From contig NC_084669.1 in assembly GCF_028389875.1 (NCBI RefSeq), positions 9,633,501 through 9,697,500 on the forward strand: 64,000 nt of DNA, given 5' to 3'. This document shows, piece by piece, positions 58,101 through 64,000 of this stretch (the first letter of the stretch is position 1; each line of letters starts with the position of its first letter). The translations under genes were made by a program, and so were the position numbers. The notes below the pieces were generated by a model. It did no database searches and had not been told where the DNA came from. It saw nothing but the letters and a program-made list of their open reading frames with translations. This DNA is from Rhea pennata. Lineage: Eukaryota; Chordata; Aves; Rheiformes; Rheidae.

Positions 58101-59763
58101 AAGTACATGCAAGCCTCAGAACAATTTTCATCTATTGTAAAGCACAATCTACATTATCCAGCCCCTAAGAAAGTTATATGGGTAATGCTTATTTATTTAA
58201 AATTCAACAAATACATGCTAGTAAGCAAATAAAAACCTGCTGAACTTTTGAAGATTTTACATTTTTGTAAAGAACTAATATCAAAGACTATTGAAGGATT
58301 TCTGTAATTAGAGTTTTGATCTTGAGTTTGAACAGTCTGAAATAACAGATATAAATTAATGATGTTATTTGTTATTTTGAAGAATTAAAACCCTTTCAGA
58401 TACAGCTGGTACTACTTCTGTTTATTTTCAACCACCTGATACAAGACATTAAGGCAGTGTTTTCTCATTTTACGTGCATACAAAGAAGTAACTAATATTC
58501 CTCTGATCTCATAAGAAAATGGTATCAAGGCAGGAAATAAAAATCCTAGAATATGTTCGGCCCTTATTATCACTCAACATTTCTTTAAATAAGGGGGAAA
58601 ATATAGGTGTGATATATCATAACCAAACTATTTTTTGAAAAGCTACTTTAAAAAAAATGTACAAGTGTGCTTTGGGAACCTAAAAATATCCAAAAATTCC
58701 ACCCCGACAGTTTCAACAAACTAAATTTTTACTTCCCACATCCCCAGAACAAGTTATTGCTACTCAAGTCTGTTTTCTGCTTCATTAAGAGAAGGGTTGT
58801 TCACTACTTACATAGATATAAGCATAAATGGATGCACACACAGTCATTGTTTTGGTGACAATAATAAGACTCAGTAAACTGTACACTGAGGAAATTATGC
58901 ATCAGTTTGAAAAATGTTTTGTTTTTAAAAGAGTAGGTTATTTATTTTATGGTATTGCTCCCTTTTTCACTACAGCATCTTTCATCAAAACATACTGCAA
59001 ATTAGAAGAGTTGACTATTTATCTGAGCTGCTTTCAGAAAAGAACACAAGAGCTGGGAAAAAAAAGCTAAAAAAAAAAAGCTGAAAGTTGAAATGACACT
59101 AATGACAAATGTGAAAGTTCAGGAATCCTAATCCAGACAGAAAGAGTATTCAACTTTACTTCATTAGTTAACCCAGAATTCAGTTCCACGATATGTGATT
59201 TTAACCCTGAAGTTTTATCTTTTTAGGTCTTTGTCCTGTAAACTTCTTTCGTGAGCTCTCATGCATCCAGAGTGTCTCACCAGGTTATCAGGACTCCAAG
59301 TAGGGCTTAAAAGATCTTACAAAACTTAACATTTGATTCACATTGAGCGCAAAAGAGATATAGAAGCGTGCAAAAGGGAAACACCTCCAGCATGGTTTGT
59401 ATTAATCAAAAACATGAAAATTGACAAATGTGGTTAAGAAGCAGGAAGAGAGCTGGGAAACATCTCAAAGGGTGCAATGAAACTACAGGAGCTCAAGAGG
59501 AAGCTGACAGAATGGGTAATGCAAGACCACTGAGTGTCTGAGGGCTGATATCAATACACTGCAGAGAAGAGAAATGTTTCAGAGAGAAGAAATGTTTCAC
59601 TAAAAATAATAAAACAGTGAAGCTACATATCAGAGACTTAGAAGACAAATTCTAAAGAACACATTTTTACAAACATTAGCAAAGCGCTTATAAATGGGTT
59701 CTTTGCGCTCGTCTTTTCCTGCTCATTCTTTCAGGATATTTCTTGCAACGAGGACAAGTATTT

Positions 59764-59801
<38 letters not shown>

Positions 59802-60170
59802 GTTAACGAGGCCTGAAGTTAACCGGGCCGTAGTAAAACGCCTCTCTAGGCGACAAGGCTTCAAGGAAGACGCAGGAGCCAGGGCTCGGTCCCGGGACCC
59901 GGCGGCGGTCCGGAGACCCGGGGGTCGAGGGCAGCTGCTGCCGCCCGCGGGCCTGAGCTCCGCTCCGCTCGCGAGGGGGCCTGGCCCGCTCGGGTCCCGC
60001 CACCCACCTCTGCCGAGCTCGGGCACCGCCAGGTCCCGCTCCCGGCTGTCCATCCTCTTCAGGTACTGGTAGACCAAGTTCTCCTTCTCCTGAGCGGCGT
60101 CGGCGTCCAGCAGGGCGTACTCCAGCTGGGTCTGGGCAGGCAGCAGCGCCGCCAGGCCCGCCGCCGCCAT
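27790..60170 (-). CDS. NHLRC2: NHLRC2, NHL repeat-containing protein 2, complete coding sequence in 11 exons
   Basis: The spliced CDS is join of 60170-60008, 57783-57631, 50214-49759, 47432-47311, 45996-45867, 35194-35101, 34640-34409, 33963-33841, 32851-32642, 31097-30872 and 28055-27790. It totals 2175 nt (724 residues plus stop), and every junction preserves frame. Seen domain order: an N-terminal helical segment, a thioredoxin-like domain (about residues 55-220) with a CCINC motif at 84-88 and a Trp-Pro-Thr cis-proline motif at 157-159, NHL beta-propeller blades (about 225-560) with repeated VADT/VADS-x-NH-type strands, and a C-terminal beta-stranded domain (about 575-724). No signal peptide or membrane segment is seen. 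Family knowledge: the human protein has this three-domain architecture, and recessive variants cause FINCA disease. Its biochemical role is not settled, so redox activity is inference from the CxxC. Identification is secure because near-identical segments to vertebrate NHLRC2 run through all exons. Confidence 0.96.
28056..30871 (-). other. NHLRC2: NHLRC2 intron 10
   Basis: 2816 bases, GT-AG, phase 1. Contains the MIR-like remnant. A 103-codon plus-strand open frame at 29801-30112 matches nothing I know and is judged chance. Confidence 0.88.
30130..30300 (-). repeat. MIR-like ancient SINE remnant in NHLRC2 intron 10
   Basis: The plus strand has TATTATTCCCATTTTACAG at about 30161, then GTGCAAGGTCACACAGGAAG at about 30209, in the order and spacing of an inverted MIR/CORE-type SINE. 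The middle is degraded. Such copies predate the mammal-reptile split. Confidence 0.55.
30872..31097 (-). CDS. NHLRC2: NHLRC2 coding exon 10 (linker and start of the C-terminal domain)
   Basis: 226 nt, residues 562-636. The acceptor is GCTGATAG|TTGCC and the donor GAAG|GTAAAT. It encodes [14 protein letters not shown] (the variable linker), then the conserved [16 protein letters not shown] and SSWFITAEG. The linker is the part of the protein least like mammals. Confidence 0.95.
31098..32641 (-). other. NHLRC2: NHLRC2 intron 9, a GC-AG intron
   Basis: 1544 bases, phase 0. The donor reads GTG|GCAAGT (32641-32636) and the acceptor GCTGATAG. Apart from the C at position +2, the donor matches the strong consensus AAGT that typical GC donors keep. 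Confidence 0.88.
32642..32851 (-). CDS. NHLRC2: NHLRC2 coding exon 9 (NHL blade; followed by a GC donor)
   Basis: 210 nt (70 codons), residues 492-561, phase 0 at both ends. The acceptor is TATCTTAG|ATTAAAG. It encodes [26 protein letters not shown] and [18 protein letters not shown]. Its end is set by reading frame at GTG|GCAAGT, a GC rather than GT donor. The nearest GT, three bases further on, would shift frame and stop in exon 10. Confidence 0.93.
32852..33840 (-). other. NHLRC2: NHLRC2 intron 8
   Basis: 989 bases, GT-AG, phase 0. Nothing else seen. Confidence 0.9.
33841..33963 (-). CDS. NHLRC2: NHLRC2 coding exon 8 (NHL blade)
   Basis: 123 nt (41 codons), residues 451-491, phase 0 at both ends. 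The acceptor is CTTTAG|AATTTG and the donor CATAAG|GTAAGC. It encodes [25 protein letters not shown] and [11 protein letters not shown]. Its multiple-of-three length means skipping it would keep frame but remove a propeller strand. Confidence 0.96.
33964..34408 (-). other. NHLRC2: NHLRC2 intron 7
   Basis: 445 bases, GT-AG, phase 0. Nothing else seen. Confidence 0.9.
34409..34640 (-). CDS. NHLRC2: NHLRC2 coding exon 7 (NHL blade)
   Basis: 232 nt, residues 373-450. The acceptor is CCTTCAG|CAATT and the donor CCACTG|GTAATC. It encodes [17 protein letters not shown], then [19 protein letters not shown] and [14 protein letters not shown], almost unchanged from mammals. It ends on a codon boundary. 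Confidence 0.96.
34641..35100 (-). other. NHLRC2: NHLRC2 intron 6
   Basis: 460 bases, GT-AG, phase 2. Nothing else seen. Confidence 0.9.
35101..35194 (-). CDS. NHLRC2: NHLRC2 coding exon 6
   Basis: 94 nt, residues 342-372. The acceptor is AGTTTCAG|GCACC and the donor GGAAG|GTAAGC. It encodes [18 protein letters not shown], a highly conserved propeller strand. It is short and has no long open frame. It was located by its family match, and its phases (1 in, 2 out) fit exons 5 and 7 exactly. Confidence 0.94.
40161..40188. repeat. Poly(A) tract, 28 bases
   Basis: Unbroken A run in NHLRC2 intron 5; no adjoining repeat body recognised. Confidence 0.95.
42158..42188. repeat. Imperfect (CA)n microsatellite
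   Basis: CA units interrupted by CG and AG steps, in NHLRC2 intron 5. Confidence 0.9.
43420..43870 (-). mobile_element. Ancient CR1 3' fragment in NHLRC2 intron 5
   Basis: The plus strand follows the order of antisense CR1 3' sequence in heavily mutated form: a weak match to the ACAACCTC and TTAACCAC-type stretches, then ATCATTTTATTGGCTATTCT near 43742 and a degraded ACTGGACACAATACTCC stretch near 43805-43825. It is much more diverged than the two young copies in this window. Recognition is by pattern, not alignment. Confidence 0.5.
45867..45996 (-). CDS. NHLRC2: NHLRC2 coding exon 5
   Basis: 130 nt, residues 299-341. The acceptor is CATATAG|ATTGACC and the donor TTCAG|GTATTG. It encodes [15 protein letters not shown], then the GGAKGE and SSPWDVAFG segments of the propeller. 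It ends in phase 1, matching the start phase of exon 6, which lies 10.7 kb further along the transcript. Confidence 0.95.
45997..47310 (-). other. NHLRC2: NHLRC2 intron 4
   Basis: 1314 bases, GT-AG, phase 0. Nothing else recognised. Confidence 0.9.
47311..47432 (-). CDS. NHLRC2: NHLRC2 coding exon 4 (NHL blade)
   Basis: 122 nt, residues 258-298. The acceptor is TTGATAG|GTCC and the donor GAAAG|GTAAAT. It encodes an NHL strand with FNSPQGIAI followed by [16 protein letters not shown], which is nearly identical to the mammalian protein. It joins exon 3 in a split Gly codon to give IGGPN, the expected family sequence. Confidence 0.95.
47433..49758 (-). other. NHLRC2: NHLRC2 intron 3
   Basis: 2326 bases, GT-AG, phase 1. 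Contains a C-run at about 49566 and a T-run near 49601. No gene or recognised repeat. Confidence 0.9.
49759..50214 (-). CDS. NHLRC2: NHLRC2 coding exon 3 (rest of the Trx-like domain, first NHL blade)
   Basis: This is the largest coding exon at 456 nt, residues 106-257. The acceptor is TTTTCAG|ATGG and the donor GGAG|GTAAGG. It contains [14 protein letters not shown], the VNDADA segment, the cis-proline motif [12 protein letters not shown], and the first propeller strand [16 protein letters not shown]. The aspartate changed in human FINCA disease (Asp148Tyr) lies in the conserved VNDADA stretch; by rough alignment from memory it is Asp143 here, so the wild-type residue appears conserved. Confidence 0.96.
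51781..51842. repeat. Exact 31-bp tandem duplication in NHLRC2 intron 2
   Basis: Two perfect head-to-tail copies, 51781-51811 and 51812-51842. Each carries one ATGCAAAT octamer (51784-51791 and 51815-51822), the POU-factor consensus. The lack of any difference between copies suggests a recent duplication. Confidence 0.95.
52878..52895. repeat. Poly(T) tract, 18 bases
   Basis: T run in NHLRC2 intron 2. Confidence 0.95.
55319..55712 (-). mobile_element. CR1 LINE 3' fragment in NHLRC2 intron 2
   Basis: About 390 bases of the CR1 3' region, in the same orientation as the copy at 9.25-11.71 kb and very similar to its 3' end (for example the shared GTTGCATCCAGGCGGGCCTT), with a few small indels. 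The tail repeat begins at 55319. It is truncated at its 5' end near 55712, as most CR1 copies are. It lies in the sense orientation of NHLRC2, within the intron. Confidence 0.93.
57631..57783 (-). CDS. NHLRC2: NHLRC2 coding exon 2 (CxxC motif of the thioredoxin-like domain)
   Basis: It encodes residues 55-105 with split codons at both ends. The acceptor is GAATTCCAG|AT and the donor AAAG|GTAAAA. It carries [20 protein letters not shown], the first beta strand and active-site loop of the thioredoxin-like fold, with Cys85-Ile-Asn-Cys88 as the CxxC pair. This exon is too short to stand out by open frame length and was found by following intron phase from exon 1 and matching the family. Confidence 0.95.
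57784..60007 (-). other. NHLRC2: NHLRC2 intron 1
   Basis: 2224 bases, GT-AG, phase 1. Its first part is CpG island, then the 31-A tract. A short near-duplicate of about 18 bases (GAAATGTTTCA words) lies at 59555-59600. No gene seen. Confidence 0.9.
59768..59798. repeat. Poly(A) tract, 31 bases, next to the CpG island
   Basis: A run about 210 bases into NHLRC2 intron 1 (poly(U) in the transcript), at the sharp edge between AT-rich intron and CpG island. Poly(dA:dT) next to promoters often excludes nucleosomes; that role here is inference. Confidence 0.95.
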
Positions 60171-60880
60171 GGCGCCTCCCGGGCCCGCGCACGGGCAGCG
60201 CCGCCCTTTCTGCCCTGCCTTTTCCCCTTCCCATATTCGACAGCTCCGGCAACACCGGGAAGGCAATTAAAAGGGCTCAAAAAAAAAGAAAAAATCCCCT
60301 AATCACAAACACGAAATAAACCGTGTGCCTTGAAGGGCGACCGCCTCCAATAAACCCGCGTTATTATATAGCGCTCATATTCTCGGCAGTAGCATATTCG
60401 CGAAGACAATCCCTAGTGGTGATTTCAGTTCCGCAGATTCAGCACAGCCTTTTTTTTTCCCGCCCAGTTACTGATTTATTTTTAAGTGGAATAAACCTGA
60501 AAATCGAGGGGCTGGAGATACAGTCCGAGCACGGCACCAATAATTAAATAGAGCTTTTTATTTTTTTCGGAAGCTACGGGAGATCCAGGAAGCTGAGCGG
60601 CGGCCGTCGTGACGAAGCTGCGGCGGCGAATGCGGCGGGAGGCGGCGGGCGCGGTGCGCGGCAGCGCCGGCGGGAAGCGCCGCCCGTGTCGGCCTTCGGC
60701 GGGTGGCGGCTGCTGGCAGCGGCTCCGGCGCGGACAGCTGCGTCGTTTTCTGTTGAAATCCTCCCCGCTTCGGCCAGCGAGGTGGCAGTCGGGGGCGGGG
60801 GTAGCTGGGCTTCGCCTTGCGAGGCCGGGTTAGGTGCTTGCGAGAGGAGTAACCGAAGGAAATGGCGCGCTCTGCGAATG
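59815..60880. promoter_or_regulatory. CpG island and probable bidirectional promoter of NHLRC2 and DCLRE1A
   Basis: The only strongly CpG-rich stretch of the window, with an AT-richer gap at about 60260-60590. It covers NHLRC2 exon 1 and the region upstream of DCLRE1A; the two start codons are 988 bases apart and divergent. Visible elements: a GC box at 60791-60801, CCAAT boxes at 60347-60351 and 60537-60541, an ETS-like CGGAAG near 60569, and a YY1-like AAATGGCG near 60860. No well-placed TATA box is obvious for either gene. Start sites were not measured, and 5' UTR splicing of DCLRE1A cannot be settled. Confidence 0.8.
60008..60170 (-). CDS. NHLRC2: NHLRC2 coding exon 1
   Basis: It encodes residues 1-54 plus one base. 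The start ATG at 60170 has a strong Kozak context (GCGCCATGG) and begins [20 protein letters not shown], collinear with the vertebrate NHLRC2 N-terminus. The donor is AGAG|GTGGGTG at 60007. The exon is very GC-rich and lies inside the CpG island. The frame stays open upstream of the ATG and into intron 1, so longer open frames here are not real protein. Confidence 0.95.
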
Positions 60881-61157
60881 TTTCAGCATCTTACAGCGTC
60901 GGGGTTTGTTTGACAGCTGGGTTTGCAAATGTCCAGAGAGGCGCTCCTTAAATTATTTTTAGGGTGGGAGTCACCATGCTTCTATCTTATCAGGGATCGC
61001 TGTTTGGTTTGTGGACCAGTCTTGCTCTTCTAAAATGGAGGTCAAGTGCTTTTCTTCAGCTGGTAAAGGAAGGGGGAGAGAGAAAACATATTAACAGAAG
61101 GAAAACTAGACTAGAGGACTGCTGCCAAAGAGCAAGGAAAATATTTCATGTGTTGCC
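60881..61157 (+). other. DCLRE1A: DCLRE1A 5' leader region with an overlapping upstream ORF
   Basis: Between the CpG island and the start codon. An ATG at 60976 (context CACCATGC) opens a 98-codon frame ending at 61272, overlapping the DCLRE1A start in another frame. Possible 3' splice sites occur at about 60917, 60962 and 61059, so part of this may be intronic in the mature mRNA. Confidence 0.4.
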
Positions 61158-61581
61158 ATGTCTGAAGACACTTTACTGGAAGAGGACATTTGGGAATACA
61201 AATCCATTAGAAAACAAAAGTTTGTGCGTCAGAATAATTCAGAGTGCATCTCTACAGCTGTGCAGAAAATAAGTAGTGACAAGTGCAGGCCAAAAAGAAA
61301 GGGAAATGGAAATAAAAAAAAATCGGTGGAAAAAAATGATACTGTTAAGAAAAGCAAGCAGAGATCAACACCAGATCAAGATCTAGATCAAAGTAAAGAT
61401 GATACTATTGTGCAGTCCCAGGAAAGTGTTAGTAGCCTGACAGAGGAAGGCTCACAAAATGCAAAGCCTGTTCACGATGGATACTGTCCAAGCTGTCAGA
61501 TGCCTTTCTCTTTATTGTTAGTCCAGACACCTCGGTGGCATGTTGCTGAATGTTTGGATACTCCAGGATCCATGGAAAAAG
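61158..61581 (+). CDS. DCLRE1A: DCLRE1A coding exon 1 (UBZ4 zinc finger)
   Basis: It encodes residues 1-141 plus one base. The donor is GAAAAAG|GTATGAG; reading on past it meets a stop within 30 bases. The zinc finger DGYCPSCQMPF to WHVAECLD binds ubiquitin in this family, recruiting the protein to ubiquitinated PCNA at stalled forks (family knowledge). All four zinc ligands (CCHC) are present. The region between residues 20 and 105 is low in conservation and rich in Lys, Ser and Asp. Confidence 0.95.
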
Positions 61582-64000
61582 GTATGAGTAGCATAAGAAA
61601 AGGTCTTTAAAAAAAGATGCTAAAGACACATCACACAATGTTGCTGTAAACTCTACTTTTTCTATTTTGCTCAAAATCTGAGGTGCTAGTTGGTATATGT
61701 TGTTATTGATCATTTATCAGCATTATTTTCATATCAGATTTTGGATTCTTTATAAAGAACATGGAACTGATACGAAAATAATAATGTTATTTCAAAACTG
61801 TGGAGTATTGATAAAGATTAATGGTTGTTCTTCAAAGTCCCCTTTTACTGGCTTTAATTAAGAAATAAAAAGCATTCAGCATATTGCATATTTACCACTG
61901 TAAAAAAAATGGATGTGATCAATCTTGACACCTGTTTCAATTAGTCAATGTTGAGAAAAAGCCTCTTTCAATTAAGAGATGGCTACTTTGGAAACAATTT
62001 GTTTCTCCTTGGGTGTGAATTCTATTACTGTGTATCCACATTGCTGTGCAATTTTTCCAGTTGTCTATGGACAGTTGCAAGCTGAAATTGGTTAGGCTGA
62101 TGTACTTGAAGTGTTAACCCCTGGCACAGTGTATTTTGGAAGTTTTTTTTACAGAATTATATGTGAACATTCCTATATTTGTGCCTGTGAAACTTGTCTG
62201 CCATGTGAAGGCATGATCATAGGATCTCACACTTTTTTCTGAGTTCACAAGAGAAATTAACTCTGAAACATTCAAATAGCTAGTTTTATGTGAGGAAGTG
62301 CCATGCATTTACAAGTATCTGAACAGATCCAGGCATCCAACCTACATTGTTAATATACCTCATAACTTTTGAAGAACAGAAGGTGTACAGTCAGAAAACT
62401 TCAAGTAAAGGCTACTGTTAATTAATATAATCACTTTCCATTTCATATGGACTGACTTTTCTCGAGGCTTTACCTTCAGAGCAATGGAATAGGAGCTCTT
62501 AATCTTGAGTTTGCTGGTGTTCTTAACCTAAGGCAGATGTTAATATTTCATTTCCATTTCTTACTCCTATAATTAAGAAATGAAAAATCTGATTTCTTGT
62601 ATGCATTCACCTTTAAATTTTCAAAAGTTAGGCCAACAAACTTTCAACAAAGAAAGTCTTCAGGTGTTCTTGGCATCTGAATCCCGAATACTTTTTGCAC
62701 ATAAGTAATTATTTTTTAATTTAATTTTATTTATTTAATATGTAACCCACTGGACAACTTTGAAATGGAATTTCAGGTTGATTCAGAACATAGCTTTGCT
62801 TTGTTTTGAAACATGTTTATTGCCTTTTGAAGTGCCACTGCTCTGAGGTCGTTGCTTGCACATGGGATGGCTCTAAACTAGAAGCTGTGTAATTATGCTA
62901 GCACATTGGAACAAGCTAACACACCCTCCTTGTTAGATGGGTATATTAAGTCAGGTTTAGTGTTGAGTTTACAGCAGCTATTCAGTTTTAGGTGGGAAGC
63001 AGTCTTTAGCCAGCTTAGAGCAGGAGCTCTTGGCTGATAGAAGATTGTTTTGTATTTGTGCTTTTTATCCTATGATGACTGCTTCTGTAAGAAAAAGCCT
63101 TTAAATGAAAAGACATATATAATTTTTATTTTAATATTTGTGCCAAGTGCACATCTTTATGAAGAGATTAACAGTGCTCTCTGTTTAACTTTTCATAGAG
63201 TGTCCTGATGGTTTACTATGTACTTCTACCATTCCATCCCACTACAAGCGTTATACCCATTTTCTACTTGCAGCAAGCAGGGCAGGAGATTATCTTGTAA
63301 ACTCTTCAATATATACTTCAGAGAGGAAGATCACATGTTCTCCAACTCTTGTGGAGGCACTCTCACAAAATGAGAAGCCATCCAGTAATGTCTCAAATGA
63401 GGAGCATACATTGATGGTACGGAGTTCGACACAAATGAAATCGCTTAATATGACCACTGAAAGTACTTCTGCAAACGTTCAAGAGTCTCAACAAAAGCTT
63501 CAGTTTATACATACCAGAGATAATAATTGCAAATTTGAATTTTATGACTTTGCATCCTTTCAAGAAGGTGAAATAGGAGAAGATTTTGATAGTCAGAAGG
63601 ATACAAATCAGCTAAGTCTGCTACAGTCAAAAGCTGACTTCAGTGACTGTGAAATTTCTTATTCTCCACTAAGTACTTGTGAGGAAAGTGAAGAGGAAGC
63701 TGAGGAGGAGAAGAAAGTAAAAGTGTCACAAAAGAAATTAGTTGAAGTCCAGAGCTCTGAAAATGAAGAATCTAACAATGTATTGTTTAAAGAAATTGAT
63801 GGGCTTCTCTTAGAGCAGATGAATCAGTATGAGTGTATTAAAATGGTAAATTTCACAACAGGAAAAGAACACTGTGAGAAAGCAAATACATCAAGCTATC
63901 TAGATCATAGTGTAAAAACTGTTTCTTGGGGTCACATGAATGGTGTGTTCTCTAATTCAGCATGTGTAGATAATCAGCATCAGCAAGAGGTGCTAACCAC
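61158..64000 (+). CDS. DCLRE1A: DCLRE1A (SNM1A) DNA cross-link repair 1A, 5' part, cut by the window edge
   Basis: Join of 61158-61581 and 63199-64000 (open at the edge) gives the first 408 residues of a protein I recall as about 1040 residues in human. Family role: a nuclear 5'-3' exonuclease acting in interstrand-crosslink repair. Seen: the N-terminus with EEDIWEYKS, a Lys-rich basic stretch (about residues 44-67, a likely nuclear localisation region), a UBZ4 zinc finger with Cys110, Cys113, His128 and Cys132, then the conserved ECPDGLLCTSTIP and HYKRYTHFLLA, and DFSDCEISYSP at 288-298 before a Glu-rich patch. The metallo-beta-lactamase/beta-CASP nuclease domain lies beyond the window. The start is supported by an in-frame TAG at 61107-61109 and a G at -3. 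Confidence 0.95.
61582..63198 (+). other. DCLRE1A: DCLRE1A intron after coding exon 1
   Basis: A 1617-base GT-AG intron, phase 1. AT-rich; I see no gene or recognisable repeat in it. Confidence 0.9.
63199..64000 (+). CDS. DCLRE1A: DCLRE1A coding exon 2, partial (runs off the window)
   Basis: The acceptor is TTTTCATAG|AGTGTCC; the split Glu codon restores the family ECPDGLLCTST. The frame is open for all 802 bases to the window end, consistent with the long second coding exon expected for this gene. It codes for a mostly disordered, Ser/Glu-rich region with one conserved island, DFSDCEISYSP. No zinc or catalytic residues are expected in this part. Confidence 0.94.

Noticed and set aside
59555-59600. 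Near-duplicate of about 18 bases around GAAATGTTTCA
   Set aside because: Short and imperfect; reported only inside the intron 1 entry.
59766-60280. Longer open frames over NHLRC2 exon 1 on the minus strand (up to 166 codons)
   Set aside because: They are exon 1 read through its donor into intron 1, plus out-of-frame GC-rich frames; family match and splice phase show only residues 1-54 are real.
60609-60913. Two 74-75 codon open frames upstream of DCLRE1A
   Set aside because: GC-rich CpG-island frames with Arg/Ala/Gly bias; one is without similarity to DCLRE1A and both are expected by chance in such sequence.
1-64000. CRISPR arrays, tRNA or rRNA genes, bacterial operons
   Set aside because: None recognised by eye; the repeats present are homopolymers, microsatellites and retroelements of a vertebrate genome.

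Overview
This window is vertebrate nuclear DNA, very probably from a bird. It is AT-rich and intron-rich, and it carries CR1 LINE copies with the short CR1-type 3' repeat tail, the dominant interspersed repeat of birds. The species cannot be told from the sequence. Only two protein-coding genes are supported, arranged head to head: NHLRC2 on the minus strand (complete coding sequence, 11 coding exons, positions 60170 down to 27790) and DCLRE1A/SNM1A on the plus strand (first two coding exons, from 61158 off the right edge). The same divergent pair is known in mammals (human 10q25), so this is conserved synteny.

Layout: 1-19.8 kb is intergenic DNA downstream of NHLRC2, with no gene I can support. 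It holds a 5'-truncated, lightly damaged CR1 LINE at about 9.25-11.71 kb and a much older, heavily decayed CR1-clade LINE at about 13.99-15.3 kb. From 27.8 kb down to about 19.8 kb is the probable long NHLRC2 3' UTR or flank, ending at a good candidate poly(A) site. From 27.8 to 60.2 kb lies NHLRC2; its introns contain a second CR1 tail, an old CR1 fragment, a MIR-like remnant, poly(A/T) tracts and an exact 31-bp tandem duplication. From about 59.8 to 60.9 kb is a CpG island that probably acts as a bidirectional promoter. DCLRE1A begins beyond it; its UBZ4 zinc finger is in the window but its nuclease domain is not.

The 11 NHLRC2 exons were joined by hand from splice sites and reading phase. 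They give 2175 nt, or 724 residues plus stop, close to the 726 residues I recall for the human protein. All introns are GT-AG except intron 9, which must use a GC donor to keep frame. NHLRC2 is a cytosolic-type protein with a thioredoxin-like domain, an NHL beta-propeller and a C-terminal beta domain. DCLRE1A is a DNA interstrand-crosslink repair nuclease. Their shared promoter does not by itself show a shared pathway. I found no clearly novel biological system. The most unusual items are the GC-AG intron, the octamer-bearing tandem duplication, the hairpin over the candidate poly(A) site, and strong-context upstream ATGs on both sides of the promoter.
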